Part shown: positions 52,299 through 60,302 of the stretch, piece after piece
Layout of the letters: every line of letters starts with the position of its first letter
How positions within the stretch are numbered: the stretch's first letter is position 1
Assembly (NCBI RefSeq): GCF_003466125.1
Contig: NZ_QSOC01000001.1
Span: 235,632-299,631 of the forward strand
Length of the DNA: 64,000 nucleotides
Origin: Collinsella sp. TM10-22
Lineage (GTDB): Bacteria > Actinomycetota > Coriobacteriia > Coriobacteriales > Coriobacteriaceae
Direction of reading: 5' to 3'
The notes under the pieces: generated by a model
The model's database searches: none
What the model was told of the DNA's origin: nothing
The model's input: only the letters and a program-made list of their open reading frames with translations
Made by a program: the position numbers and the translations under genes

Positions 52299-52333
52299 TG
52301 GCGGGACAGTGCACTGATGCATCTGTCCCGCCA
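52299..52333 (-). terminator. Terminator of trxB
   Basis: TGGCGGGACAG and CTGTCCCGCCA form an 11-bp stem with a 13-nt loop. Read on the minus strand it is followed by ATTTTCTT. The GGGACA core recurs in other hairpins of the window. Confidence 0.75.
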
Positions 52334-52377
52334 TTTAGTAAATTGATAACAACTTTACATAAGATATATTATCGTAC

Positions 52378-53316
52378 TTATCCACGGAGAAACGCGTATG
52401 CGCTCGTTGCTGCTATAGCTCCGTCAGAAACGGCGGTCATAACCTGGCGTAAACGCTTGGAACGGATATCGCCGGCTGCGAATAAGCCGGGTGTACGGGT
52501 GGCCATCGAATCGTCGGTGACAATGCCGCCGTCAGGAGCCAGATCGACTAGATGCTCAATAAGCTCGGTATGTGGCTGCATCCCCGTAAAGACAAAGATG
52601 CCAAACGAGCCAAGTTCAAATGACTCGGTATGAGTCTTACCGGATGCATTGTCCTTAAAGGTGATCGTCGTTGGCATGGCTTCGCCCGAGAGCTCCACAA
52701 TACTAGTTTGGTACCTAACTGTAATATTGTCCTTTTCGAGTACTCTCTGAACAACACCATCAGGCGCACGAAACTGGTCGCGGCGCAGCACGATGGTCAC
52801 GCTGTTGGCAATGTCTGACAGGAACAGAGCTTCTTCGCATGCCGAATTGCCACCACCGATTACAAAGACCTGTTTGCCGCGGAAGAACATGCCGTCACAT
52901 GTTGCGCAATATGAAACGCCACGACCGCGATACGTATCCTCGCCAGCGAAACCTGCCGGTCGCGGCGTGGCACCCATGCAAGCGATAACACTCGAGGCCA
53001 GCGTATCGCCCGTATCGTGATGCACCGTAAACAGCGCTGCATCGGCATCGTAATCGATACCCGTAACCATGCTCCATGCAACCTGTGCTCCCAGGCCCTC
53101 TGCATGCTGCTGAAAACGCTCGCCGAGTTCGGCGCCACTCAAGAGCGGAATGCCCGGATAGTTCTCGATCTCATTGGTTGTGGCGATCTGCCCTCCCGAC
53201 ATGCCCTGCTCAATCACGGTCGTCGTCAGGTTGGCACGCGCAGCGTAAATAGCGGCAGCATAGCCCGCGGGGCCGCCACCGATAATCGCAACATCGATCG
53301 GCTGATCGGTAGTCAT
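52378..53316 (-). CDS. trxB: Thioredoxin reductase
   Basis: 312 residues. Reduces thioredoxin with NADPH. FAD motif GGGPAGYAAAIYAAR near residue 13, redox pair Cys137-Ala-Thr-Cys140, NADPH motif IGGGNSACEEA, and the C-terminal FAD-binding TPGLFAAGDIR. The ATG at 53316 has GAGAGGAT 6-8 nt upstream. No thioredoxin gene is adjacent. The gene is divergent from the GT28 gene with about 118 bp between them. Confidence 0.94.
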   Translation of the reverse strand: MTTDQPIDVAIIGGGPAGYAAAIYAARANLTTTVIEQGMSGGQIATTNEIENYPGIPLLSGAELGERFQQHAEGLGAQVAWSMVTGIDYDADAALFTVHHDTGDTLASSVIACMGATPRPAGFAGEDTYRGRGVSYCATCDGMFFRGKQVFVIGGGNSACEEALFLSDIANSVTIVLRRDQFRAPDGVVQRVLEKDNITVRYQTSIVELSGEAMPTTITFKDNASGKTHTESFELGSFGIFVFTGMQPHTELIEHLVDLAPDGGIVTDDSMATRTPGLFAAGDIRSKRLRQVMTAVSDGAIAATSAYAFLRG

Positions 53317-53434
53317 GGAATATCCTCTCGTCGAAACATTGACGTTCTTTGCGCTCATACCCAAATTTACGTGAACATGACACTCATGCACTACAATGAT
53401 AAATCCGTGTCACAACGTCGAAGGGGAGTTATCG

Positions 53435-54736
53435 ATGGATCAAACGCAGACGAGCGACGACGCTCCCCTGCTCACACACAGCACTCCCCAATCGGAGCAA
53501 ACAGCGCTCTTGGCTCAGCAAAAACCTCTCGTGACCATCGTGCACGCCTCGGTCGGCTCAGGCCATAAGGCCGCCGCAAATGCGATTGCGCAGGCATTCG
53601 ACCTCATCCGCGGCACCAATGGCATCCCCGAGGATGTTGAGATTGAAGTGCTCGATATCCTTGATTTTGGACGTATTAAATTCGACGGCAATAAGACCGC
53701 GGCTTCGTTTACGGGAGCCACACGCCCCATTTACGACCTGACCTGGAGATATACACTTACGGGACATCTTCTCTGGGGTGGCGGCACGGCATGGTCACGA
53801 ATCATGTTCCCCGCCTTCAACGAATATATTCGTAGCCGCAGGCCCATAGCCGTGGTCGCAACGCACATCACAGCAGCCAATGTTGCCGTGGGTGCCCGCG
53901 TAATTACGGGTATCGATTATCCGGTCATCTGCGTACCGACCGACTACGAAGTCGAGGGCTGGTGGCCCCACAAGGACACCGATCTATTCTGTGTTGCCAA
54001 CGAATTTATGTCCGAAACGCTGCGTCCGCGCAAGGTGCCCGAGGCAAAGATTCGCATTACCGGCATTCCTATTCGCACCGGATTCGACACGGATTACGAT
54101 CGCGAGGAAGAGCTAGCCAAGTTCAACCTCCCCACCGACAAGACCGTCGTGCTGGTTATGGCCGGCGCCAGTTTACCTCAACCGTACGTCCGCTTTCGCG
54201 CGGCGATGGACCAGACCCTCCCCTTCCTACGCAGCTTTGAGGACATGCATTTTGTCTTTTTGCCGGGCAAGGATGAGGAATACGCCGCCCGACTCAAGAA
54301 GCTCTTCGACGCTATGAAGCTCGAAAACGTCACGGTTCTGGACTACGTGGACGACATGGCTGCCCTCATGCACGGCTGCGACCTGGCAATCCTCAAGTCG
54401 GGCGGGCTCACCGTCACCGAGTGCCTGTGCGCTCATCTGCCGATGATTCTGCTGGGCAAGTCCTATGGCCAGGAAAAGGCCAACACCACGATGCTCACCG
54501 GCATGGGCGCCAGCATGCATGTCACCACCGCACGAGAACTCATCGTAACCCTGCGCCACCTGCACGACCATCCCGAATCACTCAAAGCCCTACTCATCAA
54601 CGGCGAAGTACTACGCCGCCCCCACGCAGCCGAAGACATAGCCATCGCCACCATGGAGCTCGTAGGCAAGCCCCAAAAGCGCAAAAGAGCCTTCTGCCGC
54701 TTCTACTGGGGCGAAAAACCTGCGCATATCCGCTAG
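53435..54736 (+). CDS. GT28 glycolipid synthase (MGDG synthase/UgtP-like)
   Basis: 433 residues. The N-terminal domain VTIVHASVGSGHKAAANAIAQAF is the MGDG-synthase-type diacylglycerol-binding half; the C-terminal GT28 half has VLVMAGASLPQPYVRF, FLPGKDEEYA, DDMAALMHGCDLAILKSGGL and TVTECLCAHLPMIL. It would add glucose or galactose to diacylglycerol at the inner membrane face, giving glycolipids that anchor surface polymers. AAGGGGAG lies 8 nt before the ATG. An extra 35 disordered residues precede the domain. Confidence 0.88.
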   Translation: MDQTQTSDDAPLLTHSTPQSEQTALLAQQKPLVTIVHASVGSGHKAAANAIAQAFDLIRGTNGIPEDVEIEVLDILDFGRIKFDGNKTAASFTGATRPIYDLTWRYTLTGHLLWGGGTAWSRIMFPAFNEYIRSRRPIAVVATHITAANVAVGARVITGIDYPVICVPTDYEVEGWWPHKDTDLFCVANEFMSETLRPRKVPEAKIRITGIPIRTGFDTDYDREEELAKFNLPTDKTVVLVMAGASLPQPYVRFRAAMDQTLPFLRSFEDMHFVFLPGKDEEYAARLKKLFDAMKLENVTVLDYVDDMAALMHGCDLAILKSGGLTVTECLCAHLPMILLGKSYGQEKANTTMLTGMGASMHVTTARELIVTLRHLHDHPESLKALLINGEVLRRPHAAEDIAIATMELVGKPQKRKRAFCRFYWGEKPAHIR

Positions 54737-54746
54737 TCGAATGTCC

Positions 54747-54850
54747 GCCGTTCTGCCGGAGCCGCCCTTATATCATTCCATGCTCAAACATTCTCGCTGC
54801 GCTGCGAAACTGCGCGTGGAACGATATAAGGGCGGCTCCGGCAGAACGGC
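54747..54850. repeat. Stem-loop element A (28-bp perfect arms)
   Basis: Arms 54747-54774 and 54823-54850 are exact 28-bp inverted repeats starting GCCGTTCTGCC and ending TTATATC. Pairing continues inward (TTCCATGC with GCGTGGAA) with one mismatch. The loop region contains TGCTCAAACATTCTCGCT and GCGAAACTGCGCGTGGAAC, both also present, in the opposite orientation, in element B. It starts 10 bp after the GT28 stop. Confidence 0.85.
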
Positions 54851-54927
54851 TGCGTTTACTTATTAGCAGCTACTTCGGTATCCCCTCCATTAGAACCTGC
54901 AAAGGCAAAACAGGAAAATATAAATAC

Positions 54928-54976
54928 AGTAAGCCGATGCGACAAAGGGACAGCCCCTTTGTCGCATCGGCTTACT
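54928..54976. repeat. 22-bp perfect palindrome with GGGACAGCCCC centre
   Basis: Arms 54928-54949 and 54955-54976 are exact complements with loop ACAGC. The inner sequence CAAAGGGACAGCCCCTTTG resembles other GGGACA hairpins in the window. It lies between elements A and B with no T-run. Confidence 0.8.
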
Positions 54977-55009
54977 AGAAAAGTAAATACTGTTTCAAGC
55001 GAGTAGCCG

Positions 55010-55112
55010 CCCGCCTGCCTCTCACACATATCGTTCCACGCGCAGTTTCGCAGCGAGCGAAGCGAAGCGAGAATGTTTGAGCAAAGAATGATATGTGTGA
55101 GAGGCAGGCGGG
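55010..55112. repeat. Stem-loop element B (23-bp perfect arms)
   Basis: Arms 55010-55032 and 55090-55112 are exact 23-bp inverted repeats (CCCGCCTGCC to ACATATC) with no similarity to the arms of element A beyond the inner ATATC. The 57-bp core is the reverse complement of the A core, longer by a few CGCT-type units. It ends about 75 bp before the dut stop. Confidence 0.85.
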
Positions 55113-55120
55113 AGGGACAC

Positions 55121-55168
55121 GAGCGCCCCGCGAGAATGTTTGAGCACGAGATGATATATAGGGGCCTC
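55121..55168. repeat. Short stem-loop element C with half of the shared core
   Basis: GAGCGCCCC pairs with GGGGCCTC (one bulge) around a loop containing GCGAGAATGTTTGAGCA, the left half of the A/B core in B orientation, then GATATAT. The other half of the core is missing. It ends 18 bp before the dut stop. Confidence 0.7.
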
Positions 55169-55185
55169 CCATGGGCGAGCGGACA

Positions 55186-55629
55186 TTACAATACGCCGCT
55201 AGAACCGAAACCGCCGGCTCCTCGGTCGGTTTTGTCTAGTTCTTCTACTTCTACTAGGTTGACCGTGGGGACTTCTTGGATGACGAGTTGGGCTATGCGG
55301 TCGCCTTTGTTGATTTGGATGTCGTTGGTGGGATCCAGGTTGATGAGGATAACCTTGAGTTCTCCTCGGTAGTGGGCGTCGATGAGGCCCGGCGTGTTAA
55401 CTATAGACAGGCCCTGCTTGATGGCCAAGCCGCTACGGGGCTGGACAAAGCCGGCGTAGCCATCGGGCAGGGCGATAGCCAGCCCAGTAGAGACCAGACG
55501 GCGTTCGAAGGGCTTCAGGACGCAGTCCTCGTTGGAGCGCAAATCCAAGCCGGCATCGGTGGGATGGGCGTATTTGGGAAGCTCGACGGTGGGGTCGAGA
55601 CGCTTTATGTTGACGGTAATGTTGGACAT
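55186..55629 (-). CDS. dut: dUTP diphosphatase
   Basis: 147 residues. Removes dUTP and gives dUMP for thymidylate. The five dUTPase motifs are visible: [50 protein letters not shown] and the C-terminal P-loop-like [10 protein letters not shown]. It is 4 bp downstream of nrdR on the same strand, a pairing of nucleotide metabolism with the regulator of ribonucleotide reductase genes. Confidence 0.95.
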   Translation of the reverse strand: MSNITVNIKRLDPTVELPKYAHPTDAGLDLRSNEDCVLKPFERRLVSTGLAIALPDGYAGFVQPRSGLAIKQGLSIVNTPGLIDAHYRGELKVILINLDPTNDIQINKGDRIAQLVIQEVPTVNLVEVEELDKTDRGAGGFGSSGVL

Positions 55630-55633
55630 GGAA

Positions 55634-56077
55634 TCACCTTAACTTGTCGAGCTCTTGCAGAAACTCATCGACGTCTTTGAAATCACGGTAGACCGAGGCA
55701 AAGCGGATGTACGCCACCTTGTCGATCTTGGCCAAGCGTTTGAGCACCATATCACCCAACTCATGCGACGTGACGGCCGTAAGCGTGCGAGAGCGCAGCT
55801 CGACCTCGATGTCGTCGATAAGCTCATTGAGCTTCTTAGTGTCGATATCACGCTTGATGGTGGCGCGCATCAAGCCGACGAGCAGCTTATTGCGATCGAA
55901 CCGCTGCTTAGTTCCGTCCGACTTAATGACCTCGATTGGGTCTTCGCATCGCTCGAACGTTGTAAAGCGGTAATTACACGAGCAACATTCGCGACGGCGC
56001 TTAATGGTGTTATTTGACTCCTGCATACGGGAATCAACGACGCGGGTATGTGCCTTGCCGCATTTGGGACAGCGCAT
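55634..56077 (-). CDS. nrdR: Transcriptional repressor NrdR
   Basis: 147 residues. Represses ribonucleotide reductase genes when dATP/ATP is high. N-terminal zinc ribbon with Cys3, Cys6, Cys31/32 and Cys34 (MRCPKCG ... [13 protein letters not shown]) and an ATP-cone domain from about residue 45. GGAGGT lies 3-4 nt before the ATG. The nrd genes are not in the window. Confidence 0.96.
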   Translation of the reverse strand: MRCPKCGKAHTRVVDSRMQESNNTIKRRRECCSCNYRFTTFERCEDPIEVIKSDGTKQRFDRNKLLVGLMRATIKRDIDTKKLNELIDDIEVELRSRTLTAVTSHELGDMVLKRLAKIDKVAYIRFASVYRDFKDVDEFLQELDKLR

Positions 56078-56128
56078 GGTACCTCCTCTTAAACGATAAC
56101 AAGGGTACCATGCGCAGCGCGATAATGA

Positions 56129-56578
56129 TTACGAACGAGCAGGAACCTTAAGATGCGCACCGGCGGCGAGCGAACCATGCTCCAGATGATTGACGTTACG
56201 GATCATGTCGGAAGTCTCTTGCGTGGAAAGGCCTTCGATTGGATATTCCTCGGCAAGCGACCAAAGAGAATCACCAGGCTGAACGCGAATGGTCTCGTAG
56301 GTAACGTTGGTAACGGACTCGGCATACGCAGCGTGACGAGCACTAAAGACAGACGTAGCGAGGACAAAGAAGAGCGTAAGCGCAACGGCAACGGCGACAA
56401 TCGTCGAAACCTTCAGGGCGGCGCGGGTAGGCGCGGCTACAGTCTGCTGATTGCGAGCAGGCTGCACGGTCAGAGGCTGAAAGCCGGAGCGGCCACCCTG
56501 AACAACCGTAAAAGTGGGTTCTGCAGGCGTCTCGAGCTTAAGGGCGAGGTTTCCCTGGACCATATTCGTTACATTCAT
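56129..56578 (-). CDS. LysM domain membrane protein, YneA-like
   Basis: 149 residues. A cytosolic N-terminal part, one membrane helix (VSTIVAVAVALTLFFVLATSV, about residues 60-80) and an external LysM domain (ETIRVQPGDSLWSLAEEY) that binds peptidoglycan. It is divergent from lexA with SOS boxes between, the same order as yneA-lexA in Bacillus, where YneA delays division after DNA damage. The second of two adjacent ATGs (56578) has AGGAG at better spacing. The N-terminal cytosolic stretch is longer than in YneA. Confidence 0.78.
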   Translation of the reverse strand: MNVTNMVQGNLALKLETPAEPTFTVVQGGRSGFQPLTVQPARNQQTVAAPTRAALKVSTIVAVAVALTLFFVLATSVFSARHAAYAESVTNVTYETIRVQPGDSLWSLAEEYPIEGLSTQETSDMIRNVNHLEHGSLAAGAHLKVPARS

Positions 56579-56648
56579 CATGTTCTCCTCTCGCGTGTTT
56601 TGCTGAGAACAGTTTTATCAAGCCGCGCGGACAAAAATGTCTGGCGCG

Positions 56649-56718
56649 GGAACGAATGTTCGGTTATTATTATCTTCGAACAGTTGTTCCTGTCAAGCAA
56701 AAATCGAACATTTGTTTG
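56649..56718. promoter_or_regulatory. Three LexA (SOS) boxes
   Basis: GGAACGAATGTTCG (56649-56662), CGAACAGTTGTTCC (56677-56690) and CGAACATTTGTTTG (56705-56718) fit the Gram-positive LexA site CGAACRNRYGTTYC. They lie between the YneA-like gene and lexA, at 28-bp intervals, so all three face the same side over about 2.7 helix turns each. Confidence 0.85.
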
Positions 56719-56741
56719 GCATGGGTAGAGAGGATGCCCTG

Positions 56742-57386
56742 ATGGCTCGCAAAATTACCAAGCGCCAGCAGCAAATTTACGACTTCATCAAGGAATATCA
56801 GCAGGAGAAGGGTTATCCGCCCAGCGTGCGCGAGATGGCTTCTGCCGTGGGCCTTTCCTCCCCCAGCACCGTGCACGCTCATCTCTCTGCCCTGGAGGCG
56901 CGCGGGCTACTCAAGCGCGATGCCACCAAACCGCGCGCCCTGGAACTCTTTAACGAAGACGGTTCCTCTGTCTCAATTTCTAAATCTGACGAGCCCTCCG
57001 CACCTCGCGGGACGGTCTCGCTACCGCTCGTTGGTCGCGTCGCGGCTGGGATCCCCATTCTGGCCGAGCAGAATATCGAAGACACTTTTACTATCCCGAC
57101 CGAAATCGCCACTGATCAAGGTTCATTTATCCTTGAGGTGCATGGGAACTCAATGATCAATGTCGGCATCTTCAATGGCGATTACATCATCGTCCGTGAA
57201 CAAAAGAGTGCCATGAACGGCGAAATTGTCGTGGCCATGATTGATGGTTCAGCGACCGTCAAGACGTTCTACAAGGAGCAGGGACGCGTACGCCTGCAGC
57301 CTGAGAATGACTCCATGGAGCCTATCTATGCAACGAATCCCGTTATCCTGGGCAAAGTCGTCGGCTTGATGCGCCGGTTCTCGTAA
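56742..57386 (+). CDS. lexA: LexA repressor
   Basis: 214 residues. The SOS repressor cleaves itself when RecA is activated. N-terminal winged helix TKRQQQIYDFIKEYQQEKG, then PPSVREMASAVGLSSPSTVHAHL; cleavage site Ala-Gly in RVAAGIPIL; catalytic Ser in GNSMIN and Lys in GSATVKTF. The ATG at 56742 has GAGAGGAT 7 nt upstream. It is followed with a 1-bp overlap by a membrane acyltransferase gene. Confidence 0.96.
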   Translation: MARKITKRQQQIYDFIKEYQQEKGYPPSVREMASAVGLSSPSTVHAHLSALEARGLLKRDATKPRALELFNEDGSSVSISKSDEPSAPRGTVSLPLVGRVAAGIPILAEQNIEDTFTIPTEIATDQGSFILEVHGNSMINVGIFNGDYIIVREQKSAMNGEIVVAMIDGSATVKTFYKEQGRVRLQPENDSMEPIYATNPVILGKVVGLMRRFS

Positions 57387-58090
57387 TGCAAAAACGCATC
57401 ACCATCTTTGACACCGTCCGCGGGTTTTCGATGATTTCAATGGCAGGTTTTCACGCTTGCTACGATCTCGCGTATCTGTACGACTGGGATATGCCCTGGT
57501 TTACCCAGACTGTCTTTCAAGACATCTGGCGCGCCAGCATCAGCTGGGTATTTTTGTTTATCGCGGGTTGGATGTGCACGCTCTCACGCAACAACGCTAA
57601 ACGAGCGGCCAAGTACGCTGCCGCAGCTTTGGTCGCCTGGATCGCAACAACGCTCGTATCGGTCGACGATTCAGTGAACTTTGGCATCATTTATTGCATG
57701 GCGGCGTGTACCGCTGTGGTTGCACTAACCCGTCCGCTACTCCAAAAATTACCGGGCTCGTGGGGCATCGCAGCGTGCCTTGTTCTTTTTGCCCTAACCT
57801 GGGGCATTCCAAAAGCGGTCTACCCACTCCCCTACCTGGCATGGCTAGGATTTCCGGGCCCGGGTTTTGTATCGGGAGACTACTATCCACTCATTCCGTT
57901 TGTCTTTATGTACCTTACCGGCTTTTTTGCTGCCCAGGTAGCACAAGCATCACGCCTCGAAGCGCCAGAATGGGCATACGCGAATCCCATCCCGGCGCTC
58001 ACAGTCCTTGGTCGGCATGCCTTACCGTTCTACCTGCTCCATCAGCCTGTCATTCTAGGCGTACTAGAACTCGTTTATTCCGTACGATAG
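57386..58090 (+). CDS. DUF1624/heparan-alpha-glucosaminide N-acetyltransferase-like membrane protein
   Basis: 234 residues with about seven membrane segments. The N-terminus ITIFDTVRGFSMISMAGFHACYD (DxxRG near residue 8, His in the first segment) and the late LPFYLLHQPVI (LxHQP motif) are typical of DUF1624 acyltransferase-like proteins, which are proposed to acetylate surface sugars. It overlaps lexA by one base. Its 3' end overlaps hflX, which runs on the opposite strand, by 16 bp. Confidence 0.82.
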   Translation: MQKRITIFDTVRGFSMISMAGFHACYDLAYLYDWDMPWFTQTVFQDIWRASISWVFLFIAGWMCTLSRNNAKRAAKYAAAALVAWIATTLVSVDDSVNFGIIYCMAACTAVVALTRPLLQKLPGSWGIAACLVLFALTWGIPKAVYPLPYLAWLGFPGPGFVSGDYYPLIPFVFMYLTGFFAAQVAQASRLEAPEWAYANPIPALTVLGRHALPFYLLHQPVILGVLELVYSVR

Positions 58091-59364
58091 CGCTCGAGCC
58101 GCGGTGCAATACGAGCCGGCAGTTTCGCCACAATACGAACGCCATCCTCAAGATATTCCTCATGCAAAAGGGTCCCCTGCTCATGCACCAGCGTGATGAG
58201 GGCGCCTTCGCGATAGGGAATATCGGCGGAAATCAGCACATCGGTGGCGGCCGCCTCGCGAGCAATGCGATCGACGAGACCGTCGAGCCCCTCGCCCGTT
58301 TGAGCCGAAAACAGAACGGCCTCGGGATAGCGACGACGGAAACTCAACCGATCAACGCTGTCGAGAAGATCGATTTTATTGAATACGGTCAGCGTCAAAC
58401 GCTCTCCGGCGCCGATCTCATCAAGCACGCGGTCGACAGCCTCAAGCTGCCGCTTATAGTCCTCGTCAGACGCATCTACGACTTTGAGAATTAGATCGGC
58501 ACCCAACACCTCGGACAGCGTCGATTTAAAGGCATCGACCAGACCATGCGGCAGCTTTTGAATAAAGCCGACGGTATCGGTGATCGTCATGCCGCGACCG
58601 CCGGGCAAGCGATACGAACGCGTCGTCGGGTCGAGCGTGGCAAACAGCTTGTCCTGCGAAAGTACCGTAGAGCCGGTCAGGCGATTGAGCAACGTCGATT
58701 TACCGGCATTGGTATAACCGGCTAGCGCGACACGAAATGCCGGTGACTCAATGCGACTCTTGGATTGAACGTCGCGACGCTGTTCAACCTGCCTGAGCTC
58801 ACGACGAAGTGCAGCGATCTTATCACGAATGAGGCGACGGTCGACCTCGAGCTGACTTTCGCCCTGACCAAAGCGTGAGCCGATGCCGCCGCGCGTCTGC
58901 TCCTTGGCAAGATGGCTCCACATGCCGCGCAGACGAGGCAACAGATATTGAAGCTGTGCCAGCTGTACCTGTAGGCGTCCCTCACGCGTCTGAGCATGCA
59001 GACCAAAGATATCCAAAATCAGTGCTGTACGATCGATAATCTTTACCGGCTCGCCCACGGCTTTCTCCAAATAGGACTGCTGCGAGGGCGTCAGGTCGTC
59101 ATCAAAAATAACGACATCGGCATCCATGCGATGCACCAGGCCGCAAAGCTCCTCTACTTTACCGGAACCGATAAACGATTTAGGATACGGCTTTACCAAA
59201 CGCTGAGACAAGCGAGCCACGCACTGGGCACCAGCCGTGTGGGCAAGGCGCTCCAGCTCATCGAGCGAGCGATTGAGCGGCCATGCATTGTCGCGCCACT
59301 CAACACCAACTAAAATGGCACGCTCGGGCTCGGGTGCCGTGGGAACAAGGGGGAAACGGGCCAT
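58075..59364 (-). CDS. hflX: GTPase HflX
   Basis: 429 residues. Ribosome-splitting GTPase in stress. N-terminal HflX domain (IGSGKVEELCGLV, then DDLTPSQQSYLEKAVG and RTALILDIF), a coiled region (QTRGGIGSRFGQGESQLEVDRR) and the G domain with G1 GYTNAGKST near residue 216, DTVGFIQKLPHGLVDAF and NKIDLL. The start overlaps the miaA stop by one base. It converges on the DUF1624 gene and shares 16 bp with its end. Confidence 0.95.
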   Translation of the reverse strand: MARFPLVPTAPEPERAILVGVEWRDNAWPLNRSLDELERLAHTAGAQCVARLSQRLVKPYPKSFIGSGKVEELCGLVHRMDADVVIFDDDLTPSQQSYLEKAVGEPVKIIDRTALILDIFGLHAQTREGRLQVQLAQLQYLLPRLRGMWSHLAKEQTRGGIGSRFGQGESQLEVDRRLIRDKIAALRRELRQVEQRRDVQSKSRIESPAFRVALAGYTNAGKSTLLNRLTGSTVLSQDKLFATLDPTTRSYRLPGGRGMTITDTVGFIQKLPHGLVDAFKSTLSEVLGADLILKVVDASDEDYKRQLEAVDRVLDEIGAGERLTLTVFNKIDLLDSVDRLSFRRRYPEAVLFSAQTGEGLDGLVDRIAREAAATDVLISADIPYREGALITLVHEQGTLLHEEYLEDGVRIVAKLPARIAPRLERYRTE

Positions 59365-60302
59365 TAGGCAGCCTCAATACGATGCAGGATATCCTCAACG
59401 ACCTCATCGATCGTACATTCATCCATATCAAACCACACGATACGGTCATCGCGCTTAAACCACGAAAGCTGACGCTTGGCATAACGACGCGAACGCATCT
59501 TAATGAGTTCGCGGGCCTCATCCATGCTCATCATGCCATTGAAAACATCGATGATCTCTTTATAACCAATTGCCTGCATCGACGTCAGGGCATCTCCCAG
59601 CCCCTGGTCCATAAGACCGCGGACCTCATCGACAAGACCCTGCTCAAACATCAGATCGACGCGTAGGTTAATGCGCTCGTAGAGCACCTCGCGATTACGC
59701 GTCAGGCCAAACCATAACGCATGATAATGCTCGCGCGGAACACCAAACTGGCTTTTTTGCTGCGCATAGGAAACGCCATCATCATGCATCTCGAGCGCAC
59801 GAATCACACGGCGCACGTTATGGGGATGAATAACAGCAGCCGATTCTGGATCGCGCTCGGCAAGCAGGGCATGCAGTTCTTCCTCGCCAATACGCTCGGC
59901 AAGCTCCTGATAGCCCGCACGGCGATCGTCCTCAAGTTCACCCGAGGGAAAGTCCATCTCATCGAGGGCTGCCTTGAGATATAGCCCCGTACCTCCGCAA
60001 AAAACCGGCAGGCAACCCGAACCAAGGAGACGTTCAACATGAGCGCGAGCGTCAGCCTGATAAAGCGCAGCAGAATATGCCACACCCGGCTCTACAATGT
60101 CGACGAGCCGCAGCGGCGCCGTACACTCATCGGGCGCCATCTTTGCGGTACCGATGTCCATGCCGCGATAGATTTGCATCGCATCGCACGACAGCACTTC
60201 GGACGAAAGACGAGCTGCCAAACAGTCGGCAACATCGCTCTTACCAACCGCCGTCGGACCGACGATCGCAACGGCGGAAAGACCTGCCCCGGGAGCAACC
60301 AT
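59364..60302 (-). CDS. miaA: tRNA dimethylallyltransferase
   Basis: 312 residues. Adds an isopentenyl group to A37 of tRNAs that read UNN codons. P-loop GPTAVGKSD at residues 15-23, then DAMQIYRGMDIGTAKM, VFCGGTGLYLKA, PHNVRRVIRALEM and a C-terminal SMQAIGYKEIIDV. Neighbouring miaB completes the ms2i6A modification. It overlaps miaB by one base. Confidence 0.96.
   Translation of the reverse strand: MVAPGAGLSAVAIVGPTAVGKSDVADCLAARLSSEVLSCDAMQIYRGMDIGTAKMAPDECTAPLRLVDIVEPGVAYSAALYQADARAHVERLLGSGCLPVFCGGTGLYLKAALDEMDFPSGELEDDRRAGYQELAERIGEEELHALLAERDPESAAVIHPHNVRRVIRALEMHDDGVSYAQQKSQFGVPREHYHALWFGLTRNREVLYERINLRVDLMFEQGLVDEVRGLMDQGLGDALTSMQAIGYKEIIDVFNGMMSMDEARELIKMRSRRYAKRQLSWFKRDDRIVWFDMDECTIDEVVEDILHRIEAA

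Noticed and set aside
54747..55168. CRISPR array
   Set aside because: The repeats are inverted, few and irregularly spaced, with no spacers or cas genes.
54975..55172. Short frames through elements B and C that look like repeated peptides
   Set aside because: The repeated peptides only reflect the DNA repeats; no translation signals.
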